Counted from the stretch's first letter, positions 8,547 through 17,017 are shown. The stretch: 37,321 nucleotides of DNA from Ruminococcus sp. (GCA_021200215.1 JAJQGV010000140.1:1-37321), one strand, 5' to 3'. A program made the numbers and translations. Notes: a model not told the origin generated them from the sequence alone.

Positions 8547-8581
8547 CGTTATAGTTATATATATAATACTAAGAATAATAT

Positions 8582-8614
8582 AGACCGTTCAACTGTAAGT
8601 ATGTTGAACGGTCT
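8582..8614. terminator. Bidirectional terminator between mtnN and the EAL-domain gene
   Basis: A perfect 12-bp stem (AGACCGTTCAAC and its complement) with a 9-nt loop lies between two convergent genes. It ends 8 bp before the stop of the minus-strand gene. T-tracts are poor on both sides. Confidence 0.75.
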
Positions 8615-8622
8615 TAAGTGTA

Positions 8623-10887
8623 TTAATCTAATGGTTGATTACTTAGTTTTATCAAATCTTCAAACTCAGAGCTTGGAATAGGTTTAGAATAGTAGTAACT
8701 TTGAATCAATATGTTGTAACCTAGTGAACGTAGATAGTTAATCTGTTCAGTAGTTTCAACACCTTCAGCAACAACTCTAACTCCCAACTCATGAGCAAGT
8801 CTAATAGTGTTGTATACTATTATGTTAGATTTTTCAACATCTTGATTGTCTATATCTCTAAAGAAACCGCCATCTAACTTAACTATATCAATAGGTAGTT
8901 CTTTTAAAGAGTTTAAAGAGGAATATCCTGCACCGAAGTCATCTATTGAAACAGAAAATCCATAGCTACGCAACTTTTTAACGGTATCTATTAATAGTTC
9001 CTTGTTGTCGAAGAAAGCACTTTCAGTGACTTCAAGTTCTATTAAGTTATGTGAAAGTTTATAGCTATCTACCAACCTAAGAATATTCTTAGCTAGAGTC
9101 TTATCGGCAAAGGACGCCCTAGAAAGATTCACCGATATAGGTACTACTTTTAAGCCATCATCTAGCCATTTGCGTTGTTTTTTGCATACAGACTCTACCA
9201 TATATTTATCTAAGGTTATAATGCAACCATTATTTTCAAATATCGGTATAAATTCAGCTGGACTTATAAAAGTACCATCTGATTTTTTCCAACGTACTAG
9301 AGCTTCTCCAGCAGATAGAGTTTCTAACATTAAATCATACTTAGGTTGTACGAACAGTTGAAACTCTTCATTTAAGATAGCATCATCGAACTGTTTTAGA
9401 ATCTCAGTTTCTCGAATAATCTTGTCATGCATTTCTTTAGTGAAGAAACTTATAGTTTCTTTAAGAGTAAAGTCTTTAAGTTTATCATTGTCTTTAGACA
9501 TATTAGCCATAGTACTCATACGATTTATAGATACGTTCTTATTATCGGCAACGTACACACCGAAAGCAAATCGTAGACCGTTCAAACTTTGTGAGGCACT
9601 CAATTGTGATGAGAACTCTTTTAAGCGTTCACGCATGGACTTCTCATCTGTATATAGTAAGAACATATCGAAGTTGTCGGCAGTATTATGGGCACAATAC
9701 TCTTTACGTTTTATAAAGCCGTTCATAATTTTGTCAATTTCCACTAAGACTTCATTAGCACGTTTATGCCCGTAGATATCGCAGAATATTCTATACTTGT
9801 ATATATCAAACGATACTAAAGCGTACCTATTCTTACCCTTTTGAATTTCTCTGTAAGCATCTTGTTTAAACTTTAGCCAGTTAGTACCACCAGTAACCGT
9901 ATCCAAATATAATGCTTTTTTTAATTTATGATTAGCACAAGCATTTCTAACCATAAATATTATTAATATTATTATAAAGGTTGCTATTATGGTACTAACC
10001 ATAGCAATGGAAAGCGATAGTAAGTCTTTAACTTCGGCATCTTTGTTAGTAGATGAACGTCCTAAAATGATAGTCCAATCGTTTACTCCTATAGAATGTT
10101 CATACCACATGGTTGGATATGTATCTGGTGAAGTTAAAACACTCTTAATGGATTTTATGAACTTACTAAAGGTAATAGTTCCAATATCGTTCTGATTAGA
10201 TGAATAGATTTGCCCATCGTTATATGAAATAGAAGTATAATCAAAGTTAGGGTCAGCGTCATCACTGTAAGCAATAACGTTCTTGTCTGAATCTAATATA
10301 TAGAAGCCCATGTCATTCCAATCTTCAAGGAGTATCTTGTTTGAACTTATTACAGATGGTAATTCAGCGACTATAAAGAACTTAAACTGATTATCATCAT
10401 CTATAGTTGGAATTATATATAGTAATGTATCATCTTGACATACTATAGATTGTGTAGTATAGTCTAAATCATGAAAAAATTCACTGTTAGAGATATCTAC
10501 ATCATTATTAAGATAGTCAAAACCTATACCGTCATCGTTTACTATATACATAGTAGAGTATCCGTTGTACCTAACCATATTACCCAAATACGCTCTTACT
10601 ATGTAAGTATTTACGCTCGGATATTCAAGCTTACATATTTCATTGGCATAATCTTGAATAGTACTACAATCGTTAGATATAATATCGGTTACCTTATTAG
10701 CAGTAGTCTTTGCCATAGAATCGTAGTTAGAGTTCTTGTAGTATATTAAAGAATCCAACATATACCCACTATATGACATACCACATATGGTAAGTATTAT
10801 AAAACTTAATATTATTATTATAGACGTAGGTAGGAACTTGCTCCTACCTATGTTAGAATTGATAGTATTCTTCTCTTTATTATTCAC
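8623..10887 (-). CDS. Membrane dCache-like sensor with degenerate GGDEF and EAL domains (probable c-di-GMP phosphodiesterase)
   Basis: 754-residue signalling protein. Order: a transmembrane helix (about 21-38), a large extracellular region (about 45-285) laid out like a dCache sensor, a second helix (about 292-313), a GGDEF-fold domain (about 325-480) and an EAL domain (about 490-745). The cyclase signature is replaced by ADNFD (403-407), so diguanylate cyclase activity is unlikely. The EAL domain keeps GEALVRW (Glu528), VNLSR, LEVTESA, DDFGAGYSS, KLDGGFF and AEGVET, so it should hydrolyse c-di-GMP. The usual QGYYFSKP end reads QSYYYSKP. The start is a GTG with a weak ribosome binding site, suggesting low expression. 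No clear promoter is seen in the 71-bp gap after the upstream dockerin gene. The ligand is unknown. Confidence 0.88.
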   Translation of the reverse strand: MNNKEKNTINSNIGRSKFLPTSIIIILSFIILTICGMSYSGYMLDSLIYYKNSNYDSMAKTTANKVTDIISNDCSTIQDYANEICKLEYPSVNTYIVRAYLGNMVRYNGYSTMYIVNDDGIGFDYLNNDVDISNSEFFHDLDYTTQSIVCQDDTLLYIIPTIDDDNQFKFFIVAELPSVISSNKILLEDWNDMGFYILDSDKNVIAYSDDADPNFDYTSISYNDGQIYSSNQNDIGTITFSKFIKSIKSVLTSPDTYPTMWYEHSIGVNDWTIILGRSSTNKDAEVKDLLSLSIAMVSTIIATFIIILIIFMVRNACANHKLKKALYLDTVTGGTNWLKFKQDAYREIQKGKNRYALVSFDIYKYRIFCDIYGHKRANEVLVEIDKIMNGFIKRKEYCAHNTADNFDMFLLYTDEKSMRERLKEFSSQLSASQSLNGLRFAFGVYVADNKNVSINRMSTMANMSKDNDKLKDFTLKETISFFTKEMHDKIIRETEILKQFDDAILNEEFQLFVQPKYDLMLETLSAGEALVRWKKSDGTFISPAEFIPIFENNGCIITLDKYMVESVCKKQRKWLDDGLKVVPISVNLSRASFADKTLAKNILRLVDSYKLSHNLIELEVTESAFFDNKELLIDTVKKLRSYGFSVSIDDFGAGYSSLNSLKELPIDIVKLDGGFFRDIDNQDVEKSNIIVYNTIRLAHELGVRVVAEGVETTEQINYLRSLGYNILIQSYYYSKPIPSSEFEDLIKLSNQPLD

Positions 10888-10958
10888 TTTAACAGTACAC
10901 TTTCTTAGTTATTTTATTTTAACTTATACGCTTATGGAACGTAACTAAATATAGGGAA

Positions 10959-12704
10959 TTAATAGTTTAGCAAGTTATTTTTTAATGTAAGTAAATCCAA
11001 TACATTAACATAGCCATCTTGATTTATATCAAAGACTAAACTATTGGTATTATTGCCTATTAAATAGGATTTAAGTTCTAACAAATCCTTAGCATTGATA
11101 TCGCCATCTAAGTTGATATCTAAGAGGGTGTTATCATCTATGATGTCAGTAACATTCGTAGTAGATGTTGTATCGATTTCAGTAGAAGTTTCAGATATAG
11201 TAGTAGTACTTTGAGTATCATCTGTAGTAAACTGTTGAGATGTAGTAACTGCAGTAGTAGTAGTAATGTTGGTTGTAGACTCTTCAGAAGTAGTAACTGT
11301 AGTATCTATAGTAGTAGTAGTGGTAGTAGTCACATTGCTAACAACATCAGCACCACTTAAATAGTCTTGATACCATTCTTCAACGTTGCATATTACTTGA
11401 ATGTTAGTAGCGAAGTCACTTCTGGTATAGTCCAAGTTAGGTTCAAATTGAGCGATAAGATATCCATCTTGAATGTTTATACCATATATAGCATCGCTAC
11501 TACTAGAGTATGTATATACATAGCCTAATAAGTTTCCGTCTATATCCATTGCAATTATACTATCAGGTGTATTGTAGAAGATTACATCTTTGTATGGATT
11601 CAAACTACTAAACTTATCTGAATAGAACACCTTAGAAGATTGACTAAAATCTGCCCAATACTTATTAGAAAGTATATTAGATATGGACGTTAAGGTATCT
11701 TGAGAGAAATCATATTGACAGAACTTTCCGTCATCTATGTAGAATAGTTTGCCATCTATTGCTACACATGGGCAATGGCTAGATTTAAACTCACACGCTT
11801 GATAATCTGTATCGGTAGCAGATACATCTTCATAAGTATACCAATCTCCATGAGTACTATATATTTCCTCATCGGTTAGCATAAAGTAGTTATGGTTTGC
11901 CCAACCTAACAGTTGATAGGTATAGTCGTCCCAAGTTACATCTACTTGATAGTATTCGCCATCTAAGTTGACTATGTTCCAAGTATGATTAATATCATCA
12001 CTTATTACAGTATATGAATCTATGCCCAACTTATTTAGTATATAGTTGTATGTCAACATATAAGCTTGACATACTCCTGAACCATTTACCACAAAGTTAT
12101 ACATATCGAACGTACCTAAAGTTGAATCATAGTAGAAGTTAGCACATATATAGTCATGCACTGCTAAAGCCTTTTCTTTATCGCTCATGGAATCGTCTAA
12201 CCTAGATATTATCTCATCAAACTTGTTATCTATTGTAGCCAACTGTTCAGAATATTCTTCTTCGGTACAAGTATAGTTAAGTACTAACTGTTTAACTTTT
12301 CTACCTAAAGAACCTGTAGCATAGCTTGAATCCAATGAGAAAAGTTCTGGGTGGGTTAAACGAATCTTATTTAGAGTTTCTTTTATAATGTCTACATTGG
12401 AAGTAGTTATACCATAGCTAGATATATCGATTGTGGTGTTAAAGTTCTCAATATTCTCTATTAAATATTCCTCAAGTGATAGTTCACTATTACTAGTGGT
12501 GAGTTCCTCAACGCTGGTAGTGGATAGATAGAAACTATCCAATTGATAGACATCGAACACCTTAGATGGTAGAGTACCAACATCAAGAGATTGTACCTCA
12601 GTAGTTAATTCATCGGCACTTGCTGATATTCCCCCTATTAACACTGTGGAAAGTAATCCAGTAGCCAAAGCACCTACTAGATATTTAGTTTTAAACGTTT
12701 TCAT
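10959..12704 (-). CDS. Secreted transglutaminase-like protein with type I dockerin
   Basis: 581-residue secreted protein. A signal peptide (about 1-30, ending ISASA) is followed by an uncharacterised N-terminal region and a transglutaminase-like domain (about 165-290). Its papain-like triad is visible: Cys212 in GSGVCQAYM, His240 in INHTWN and Asp255 in YQVDVTWDD. After a region of unclear fold (about 300-455) comes a Thr-rich linker (about 456-520) and a type I dockerin (about 526-580) with two calcium-binding repeats, DINLDGDINAKD and DINQDGYVNVLD. The dockerin should attach the protein to a cohesin scaffold, as in ruminococcal cellulosomes or amylosomes. A transglutaminase/protease fold on a dockerin suggests protein rather than glycan as target, but the reaction is not determined. 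GGGAG precedes the ATG. Confidence 0.88.
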   Translation of the reverse strand: MKTFKTKYLVGALATGLLSTVLIGGISASADELTTEVQSLDVGTLPSKVFDVYQLDSFYLSTTSVEELTTSNSELSLEEYLIENIENFNTTIDISSYGITTSNVDIIKETLNKIRLTHPELFSLDSSYATGSLGRKVKQLVLNYTCTEEEYSEQLATIDNKFDEIISRLDDSMSDKEKALAVHDYICANFYYDSTLGTFDMYNFVVNGSGVCQAYMLTYNYILNKLGIDSYTVISDDINHTWNIVNLDGEYYQVDVTWDDYTYQLLGWANHNYFMLTDEEIYSTHGDWYTYEDVSATDTDYQACEFKSSHCPCVAIDGKLFYIDDGKFCQYDFSQDTLTSISNILSNKYWADFSQSSKVFYSDKFSSLNPYKDVIFYNTPDSIIAMDIDGNLLGYVYTYSSSSDAIYGINIQDGYLIAQFEPNLDYTRSDFATNIQVICNVEEWYQDYLSGADVVSNVTTTTTTTIDTTVTTSEESTTNITTTTAVTTSQQFTTDDTQSTTTISETSTEIDTTSTTNVTDIIDDNTLLDINLDGDINAKDLLELKSYLIGNNTNSLVFDINQDGYVNVLDLLTLKNNLLNY

Positions 12705-12761
12705 AAAAAAATCACTCCCTTTAAATGGTATATCTATTGTATTCCTGCTTTCTACTATTAA

Positions 12762-12790
12762 ATTATAACATATTATAAGAGAAAAATCAA
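12762..12790 (-). promoter_or_regulatory. Promoter of the transglutaminase-dockerin gene
   Basis: On the minus strand TTGATT, 17-bp spacer, TATAAT, with TGT as an extended -10. The predicted leader is about 50 nt. Confidence 0.75.
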
Positions 12791-12800
12791 TTATTTTTGT

Positions 12801-12833
12801 TAAAAAAATAGACGGATATAAAAATATCCGCCT
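12801..12833 (-). terminator. Intrinsic terminator of the pncB unit
   Basis: On the minus strand a 10-bp stem (AGGCGGATAT/ATATCCGTCT, one G-U pair) with a TTTT loop is followed by ATTTTTTT. It lies 13 bp after the stop of the small gene at 12847. Confidence 0.9.
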
Positions 12834-12846
12834 ATATTAATTACAA

Positions 12847-13233
12847 CTATCCCATTATATTGCTCCAATATACATCAATGGCTTGAAACTCAATAGATTT
12901 TTCACAACCTTTTTGGCGTGTATATCCATAATAAGGTTCATAAGCATCTGCAGATGTGATAAATATTCTACTCACTCCATTTTCTAAGATTAGATAGTAT
13001 CCATTATGGTCACCTTCTTTGCCCTTCCAAACAGTATCAAATATGTGGGTTAAGATAAAGTTTTGAGTTTCTTCTTTTACCAAGTAGATTTCATCATATA
13101 GGTAATGTAGATGGTAGTATCTTTCTATAGATAGGTTATTTTCTTTGATATATTGTTCTGCTAGAAGTTTAACCATCTCTTTTTCTATAGGACTTGCTTT
13201 TACCTTTACAAGCATAAGATTATTTTTATTCAT
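12847..13233 (-). CDS. Hypothetical protein, overlaps the 3' end of pncB
   Basis: I do not recognise a family. The 128-residue product is soluble and rich in aromatic residues and charge (ERYYHLHYLYDEIY, YEPYYGYTRQ), with no signal peptide, membrane segment or nucleotide-binding motif. Its ATG lies inside the last codons of pncB (ATGAATAA overlap, 8 bp), with a GGAG site inside the pncB coding region, so its translation is coupled to pncB. A strong terminator follows. The tight coupling suggests a role near NAD salvage, such as a partner or modulator of PncB, but only context supports this. Confidence 0.7.
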   Translation of the reverse strand: MNKNNLMLVKVKASPIEKEMVKLLAEQYIKENNLSIERYYHLHYLYDEIYLVKEETQNFILTHIFDTVWKGKEGDHNGYYLILENGVSRIFITSADAYEPYYGYTRQKGCEKSIEFQAIDVYWSNIMG

Positions 13234-14680
13234 AGTGTGTAATCTCCTTAAAATGTTTATTTAGAAGTTCTTGTTTAACGTTCCAAAGTTCTTGGGATAA
13301 ATCCACATAGTATTCATGAGGATTTTCAAAACGTTTAACTTCGTCCCAGATTAAATCTAATTGATTAGAACAGTACTGTTTAATATCTTCAATGTTTGGT
13401 GATTGGTATACACATTGACCATCTTTAAATATAGGAACTAACAGAGGTTTAACAGTAAAATCTGTTAGAGTTTTCTTTTTATAGGTCTGTACGGGGTGGA
13501 ATATAGTGTAAGGTTTGGTGCTGTCGATAGTTTCATCATGTAGTGTTATAACATCTGCAATAGCTTTATTAGTTTCATTATCGAATAGGCGATACAACAT
13601 CTTAAAGGCTGGAGTAGTAATCTTAGTAGCATTTTCAGATAGTTTAATCTTTGGAGATAGTTTTCCATCTTCTTCAATAGCAACTAGTTTATATACTCCC
13701 CCGAATACAGGTTCAGATTTAGACGTTACTAACCTTTCACCCACACCAAAGCTATCTATCTTAGCACCTTGTTCTATCAAATCCTTAATGATAAACTCAT
13801 CTAATGAGTTAGATGCCACTATCTTTACTTCTTTCAAACCTGCATCATCAAGCATCTTACGAGCTTTCTTACTTAGATATGCAATATCACCGCTGTCTAT
13901 ACGTATGCCAAAGTTTGAATATCCTTGAGATTTTAACTCTTTAAACACCGTAATAGCGTTAGGCACTCCCGATTTTAACACGTTGTAAGTATCCACCAAT
14001 AGGGTACAAGCATTAGGATATTTTTTAGCATAGGCTCTAAAGCTATCCAATTCAGATGTAAACGCTTGTATCCAACTGTGAGCCATAGTTCCAAGAGCCG
14101 TAACGTTGAAATCTCTATCAGCGATGGCACAAGCAGTTCCACAACAACCACCAATATATGACGCTCTCGCTCCATAGATAGCACCATCATAGCCTTGAGC
14201 TCTCCTAGAGCCAAATTCCATTACTGGTCTACCTTGTGCCGATGTTACTATTCTAACGGCTTTAGTGGTAATCAAACTTTGATGGTTTATAGATAGTAGT
14301 ATCATAGTTTCTATAAACTGAGCTTGTATAATGCTACCTTTAACCGTTATTATAGGTTCATTTGGAAACACTGGAGTACCCTCAGGTACTGCCCAAATAT
14401 CGCAACTAAACTTAAAGTTTCTTAGATACTCTAAGTATTCTTCAGAAAATATTTTCTTAGAACGTAGATATTCAATATCTTTCTCGGTAAAGTGTAAATC
14501 CTTGATATACTCTATAAGCTGTTCCAAACCTGAGAATATTGCATAACCTGCATCGTCTGGACATTTGCGAAAGAACATATCGAACACTGCTACTTTATCT
14601 TGATAGCCATTCTGTAGAAAACCATCACCCATAGTCATTTCATAGAAGTCTACCAACATAGTAAGATTTCTCTTTAACAT
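13226..14680 (-). CDS. pncB: Nicotinate phosphoribosyltransferase
   Basis: Converts nicotinate and PRPP to nicotinate mononucleotide, the entry step of the Preiss-Handler NAD salvage route, usually with ATP hydrolysis. The 484-residue length matches the long Gram-positive type. Visible motifs are the N-terminal LTMLVDFYEMTMGDGF, MEFGSRRAQG in the PRPP/nicotinate site, the phosphorylated histidine in LGTMAHSW (His201), TLLVDTYNVLKSG, GIRIDSGDIAYLSKKAR and VASNSLDEF. AGGAGTG precedes the ATG. It has its own consensus promoter with a leader of about 95 nt that can fold (AATAAC/GTTATT enclosing GATAT/ATATC). No recognisable regulator site was identified. Confidence 0.97.
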   Translation of the reverse strand: MLKRNLTMLVDFYEMTMGDGFLQNGYQDKVAVFDMFFRKCPDDAGYAIFSGLEQLIEYIKDLHFTEKDIEYLRSKKIFSEEYLEYLRNFKFSCDIWAVPEGTPVFPNEPIITVKGSIIQAQFIETMILLSINHQSLITTKAVRIVTSAQGRPVMEFGSRRAQGYDGAIYGARASYIGGCCGTACAIADRDFNVTALGTMAHSWIQAFTSELDSFRAYAKKYPNACTLLVDTYNVLKSGVPNAITVFKELKSQGYSNFGIRIDSGDIAYLSKKARKMLDDAGLKEVKIVASNSLDEFIIKDLIEQGAKIDSFGVGERLVTSKSEPVFGGVYKLVAIEEDGKLSPKIKLSENATKITTPAFKMLYRLFDNETNKAIADVITLHDETIDSTKPYTIFHPVQTYKKKTLTDFTVKPLLVPIFKDGQCVYQSPNIEDIKQYCSNQLDLIWDEVKRFENPHEYYVDLSQELWNVKQELLNKHFKEITHYE

Positions 14681-14783
14681 AAAATATCACTCCTTAAATT
14701 ACATTACAGTATATGTATACAATATTTATTATTATGGCAATAACTAAACCAGATATACTTAGATATCCGTTATTATTGATTTG

Positions 14784-14812
14784 ATTATATCATAATGATA
14801 TTAACTTGTCAA
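14784..14812 (-). promoter_or_regulatory. Promoter of pncB
   Basis: On the minus strand TTGACA, 17-bp spacer, TATAAT: a full consensus. It gives an untranslated leader of about 95 nt before the pncB ATG. Confidence 0.85.
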
Positions 14813-14854
14813 GAGATTTTAAAAAAATATTTTCAAAAAAGTTTTAAAAAACAC

Positions 14855-14883
14855 TTGACATTTTTTAAGATATGTGATATACT
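14855..14883 (+). promoter_or_regulatory. Promoter of tRNA-Leu
   Basis: TTGACA (14855-14860), 17-bp spacer, TATACT (14878-14883). The mature tRNA begins 13 bp after the -10. Confidence 0.85.
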
Positions 14884-14895
14884 ATTAAAGTAATC

Positions 14896-14979
14896 GCCAC
14901 TGTGGTGAAATAGGCAGACACGAGGGACTTAAAATCCCTTGGTAGAAATACCGTACCGGTTCAAGTCCGGTCAGTGGCA
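14896..14979 (+). tRNA. tRNA-Leu (anticodon UAA)
   Basis: The 84-nt gene has a 7-bp acceptor stem (GCCACTG/CAGTGGC) with discriminator A, a D arm containing TGGTGAAATAGGCAGACACG, an anticodon arm GGGACTTAAAATCCC with anticodon TAA, a long class II variable arm (TTGGTAGAAATACCGT) and a T arm CCGGTTCAAGTCCGG. The long variable arm and the anticodon agree on leucine. CCA is not encoded. It has its own promoter and terminator, so it is a single-gene transcript. Confidence 0.97.
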
Positions 14980-14994
14980 TAGTTTTTCGAGTAT

Positions 14995-15031
14995 AATCGT
15001 TCATTCTTGTGAGTGAGCGATTGATTTTTTT
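14995..15031 (+). terminator. Intrinsic terminator of tRNA-Leu
   Basis: A 12-bp stem with two G-U pairs (AATCGTTCATTC/GAGTGAGCGATT) and a TTGT loop is followed by GATTTTTTT. Confidence 0.85.
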
Positions 15032-15090
15032 ATTCTGTTTGTGCAGAATCATGAAATATTGATTTCTGTGTAGAAATTTAAAAAAAGGTA

Positions 15091-15119
15091 TTGACAAATA
15101 ATAAAATATGATGTATAAT
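15091..15119 (+). promoter_or_regulatory. Promoter of the DRE-TIM aldolase gene
   Basis: TTGACA (15091-15096), 17-bp spacer, TATAAT (15114-15119), full consensus. The start site should be near 15126, leaving a leader of about 110 nt. Confidence 0.88.
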
Positions 15120-15125
15120 AATAGC

Positions 15126-15238
15126 AGTTCTCAAATAGGAGAACTATTGATAATGCTAATTCGCTTTAACGCTTTAAAGCTTAGTGCCTTTAAAGTATCA
15201 AAGAAGGATACATTCTAATTTTTTCAGGAGGTTTTAGT
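15126..15238 (+). promoter_or_regulatory. Structured 5' leader of the aldolase gene
   Basis: The leader begins with a perfect 6-bp hairpin (GTTCTC/GAGAAC, 15127-15144). Two copies of CTTTAAAG follow, each able to pair with the other or itself, then a 5-bp hairpin (GTATC/GATAC, 15195-15211) and a T6 run just before the AGGAGG site. It could hide regulation by attenuation or translation control, but no known riboswitch or T-box motif is recognisable. Confidence 0.4.
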
Positions 15239-16204
15239 ATGGAAACAGGAAATTTAGTATCATTCAGACCAGATATAAAGGTCTTAGATGCTACTATCAG
15301 AGATGGTGGCTTAGTGAACAACTTTGCATTCTCAGATGAGTTCGTTAAAGACTTATACCACGCAAATATAAAGGCAGGAGTGGACTACATGGAGTTCGGC
15401 TACAGAGCTGATAAATCTATATTTAGTGTAGATGACTTTGGAAAGTGGAAGTTCTGTAACGAAGAGGATATTCGTTCTATAGTCGGTGATAACAATACAG
15501 ACCTTAAGATAGCTGTAATGACCGACGTCGGCAGAACCGATTACAAAAACGATGTGATTCCAAAAAGTGAAAGCGTAGTAGACTTAATTAGAGTCGCTAC
15601 ATATGTACATCAAATTCCAACCGCTATAGATATGATTGAGGACGCTAAAAATAAGGGTTATGAAGTATCGGTAAACATAATGGCGGTATCTAAGGTAAAT
15701 GACCAAGATATAACTAACTGTCTTGAGGAACTATCTAAGTCGAGTGCAGATATAATATACCTTGTAGATAGTTTCGGAGCATTCTACCCTGAACAGATTC
15801 GCAGTCTTACCGACAAATACATGAACGTTGCCGAAAGGTGTGGCAAGAAGATAGGTATCCACGCACATAACAATCAGCAGTTAGCGTTTGCAAGTACTAT
15901 AGAGGCTCTAACTCATGGAGCGAGTTACTTAGACGCTACCGTATGTGGCATGGGCAGAGGTGCTGGTAACTGTTTTATGGAAAGTCTACTAGGGTTTTTA
16001 AAGAATCCAAAGTATAGCCTATCCCCTATTATGGACTTAGTTTCTAAGCACATGATAGATATGAAGAAAGATTACACGTGGGGTTATGATATTCCATACC
16101 TACTAACTGGAGTATTAAACAGTCACCCATCTACTGCTATAAAGTTCATAAAGGACGGCAGAACAGACTACTCTAAGTTCCAACAAGAACTATTAGACCT
16201 ATAA
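15239..16204 (+). CDS. DRE-TIM metallolyase family aldolase (HMG-CoA lyase/4-hydroxy-2-oxovalerate aldolase-like)
   Basis: 321-residue TIM-barrel protein of the DRE-TIM superfamily. The metal and catalytic motif at the start of the barrel reads LDATIRDGG (classical form DxTLRDG), and the metal histidines are in GIHAHNNQQLAFA. MDATVxGxGRGAGN-type sequence occurs as LDATVCGMGRGAGN. Family members catalyse aldol-type C-C cleavage or condensation with a divalent metal and 2-oxo acid substrates. The short length, with no C-terminal regulatory or dimerisation domain, argues against 2-isopropylmalate synthase or homocitrate synthase. It stands alone with a consensus promoter, a long leader and a terminator, so neighbours do not indicate a substrate. 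AGGAGG precedes the ATG. Confidence 0.8.
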   Translation: METGNLVSFRPDIKVLDATIRDGGLVNNFAFSDEFVKDLYHANIKAGVDYMEFGYRADKSIFSVDDFGKWKFCNEEDIRSIVGDNNTDLKIAVMTDVGRTDYKNDVIPKSESVVDLIRVATYVHQIPTAIDMIEDAKNKGYEVSVNIMAVSKVNDQDITNCLEELSKSSADIIYLVDSFGAFYPEQIRSLTDKYMNVAERCGKKIGIHAHNNQQLAFASTIEALTHGASYLDATVCGMGRGAGNCFMESLLGFLKNPKYSLSPIMDLVSKHMIDMKKDYTWGYDIPYLLTGVLNSHPSTAIKFIKDGRTDYSKFQQELLDL

Positions 16205-16233
16205 TAACAACAATTCCAACCTTATATATATCT

Positions 16234-16264
16234 TTTGCGGAACATTTTTTTAATGTTCCGCAAA
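16234..16264. terminator. Bidirectional terminator between the aldolase and nucleotidyltransferase genes
   Basis: A perfect 13-bp stem (TTTGCGGAACATT and its complement) with a T5 loop is followed on the plus strand by GTTTTT. The TAA stop of the minus-strand gene (16250-16252) falls at the loop. Confidence 0.85.
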
Positions 16265-17017
16265 GTTTTTAATAATATTCAAAAATAGTTGATTCAACAT
16301 TTCCCACGAATTATGTTCTTCATTAGGTAGTTGAGATATTAACTCGCTAATGGTTACAAATTCACTTTCAATATACTCATTAACTTCATGAATCTTATTG
16401 CCATATTCACTTTCAGATGAGTTTATCTTAACCTCTAGTAGGTAATCAATATAAGGTTTCATGTAGGCAGGAAGTTCAGCATCTACAAGTTCAGAAAATA
16501 GCATAGGTGGGGGTGATTTTCTATCTAAAATCCACCTACAAGCTAGTAAAGGTCTAACTATATAGAAGTACTTCTTTAACCTAACAGACTCCCCTTTTAG
16601 AAACTCTCTATAGTTGGACTTAGCGGTATTTAGGTAGTGATATAGTCCCGACTTACATGAGAAATAATTGAATATAGTATCCTTGATAGTGACAAATTCG
16701 GGAGTAGTCTTGTAAACTATAGGAGATAGTGACCATTCAAATATGGTAGGGTTAGATTTATATACCAATCTTAAAACCTTTTGTATATCCCAACCGTTAA
16801 TATCAAAGATGTCATTTAGTTCACAGTTTAGAACATCGGTAGTTTTCTGTAAGGCTAGATAATGCTCCATAGGTCTAACATATATAAACCTAACATCATA
16901 ATCACTATCTTTAGATGCGAAACCCCAAGCTCTACTGCCACTTTCAACGGCATGAAGTATCTTAACGTTGTAGATGCGTTCTATATCATTAAGTTTGAGT
17001 AATATTTTGTCATGCAT
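16250..17017 (-). CDS. RlaP/YcgL-like nucleotidyltransferase domain protein
   Basis: 255-residue cytoplasmic protein of the pol-beta-like nucleotidyltransferase superfamily, resembling the group of predicted nucleotidyltransferases related to RlaP (RNA ligase-associated). The active-site pattern is clear: GSRAWGFASKDSDYDVRF, with Gly27-Ser28 and acidic residues Asp39 and Asp41. YIVRPLLACRWI and SPPPMLFSEL follow, as in that group. The substrate is unknown; no RNA ligase gene is nearby. It starts 19 bp after the frameshifted gene upstream, with GAAGGAGTG before its ATG, so it is probably in the same transcript. Confidence 0.82.
   Translation of the reverse strand: MHDKILLKLNDIERIYNVKILHAVESGSRAWGFASKDSDYDVRFIYVRPMEHYLALQKTTDVLNCELNDIFDINGWDIQKVLRLVYKSNPTIFEWSLSPIVYKTTPEFVTIKDTIFNYFSCKSGLYHYLNTAKSNYREFLKGESVRLKKYFYIVRPLLACRWILDRKSPPPMLFSELVDAELPAYMKPYIDYLLEVKINSSESEYGNKIHEVNEYIESEFVTISELISQLPNEEHNSWEMLNQLFLNIIKNFAEH

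Noticed and set aside
13975-14214. 79-aa minus-strand ORF within pncB
   Set aside because: Out-of-frame shadow. The pncB frame is intact across the region with all motifs in order.
14885-15097. 70-aa minus-strand ORF over the tRNA-Leu gene
   Set aside because: It overlaps a complete tRNA, its promoter region and its terminator, and has no ribosome binding site.
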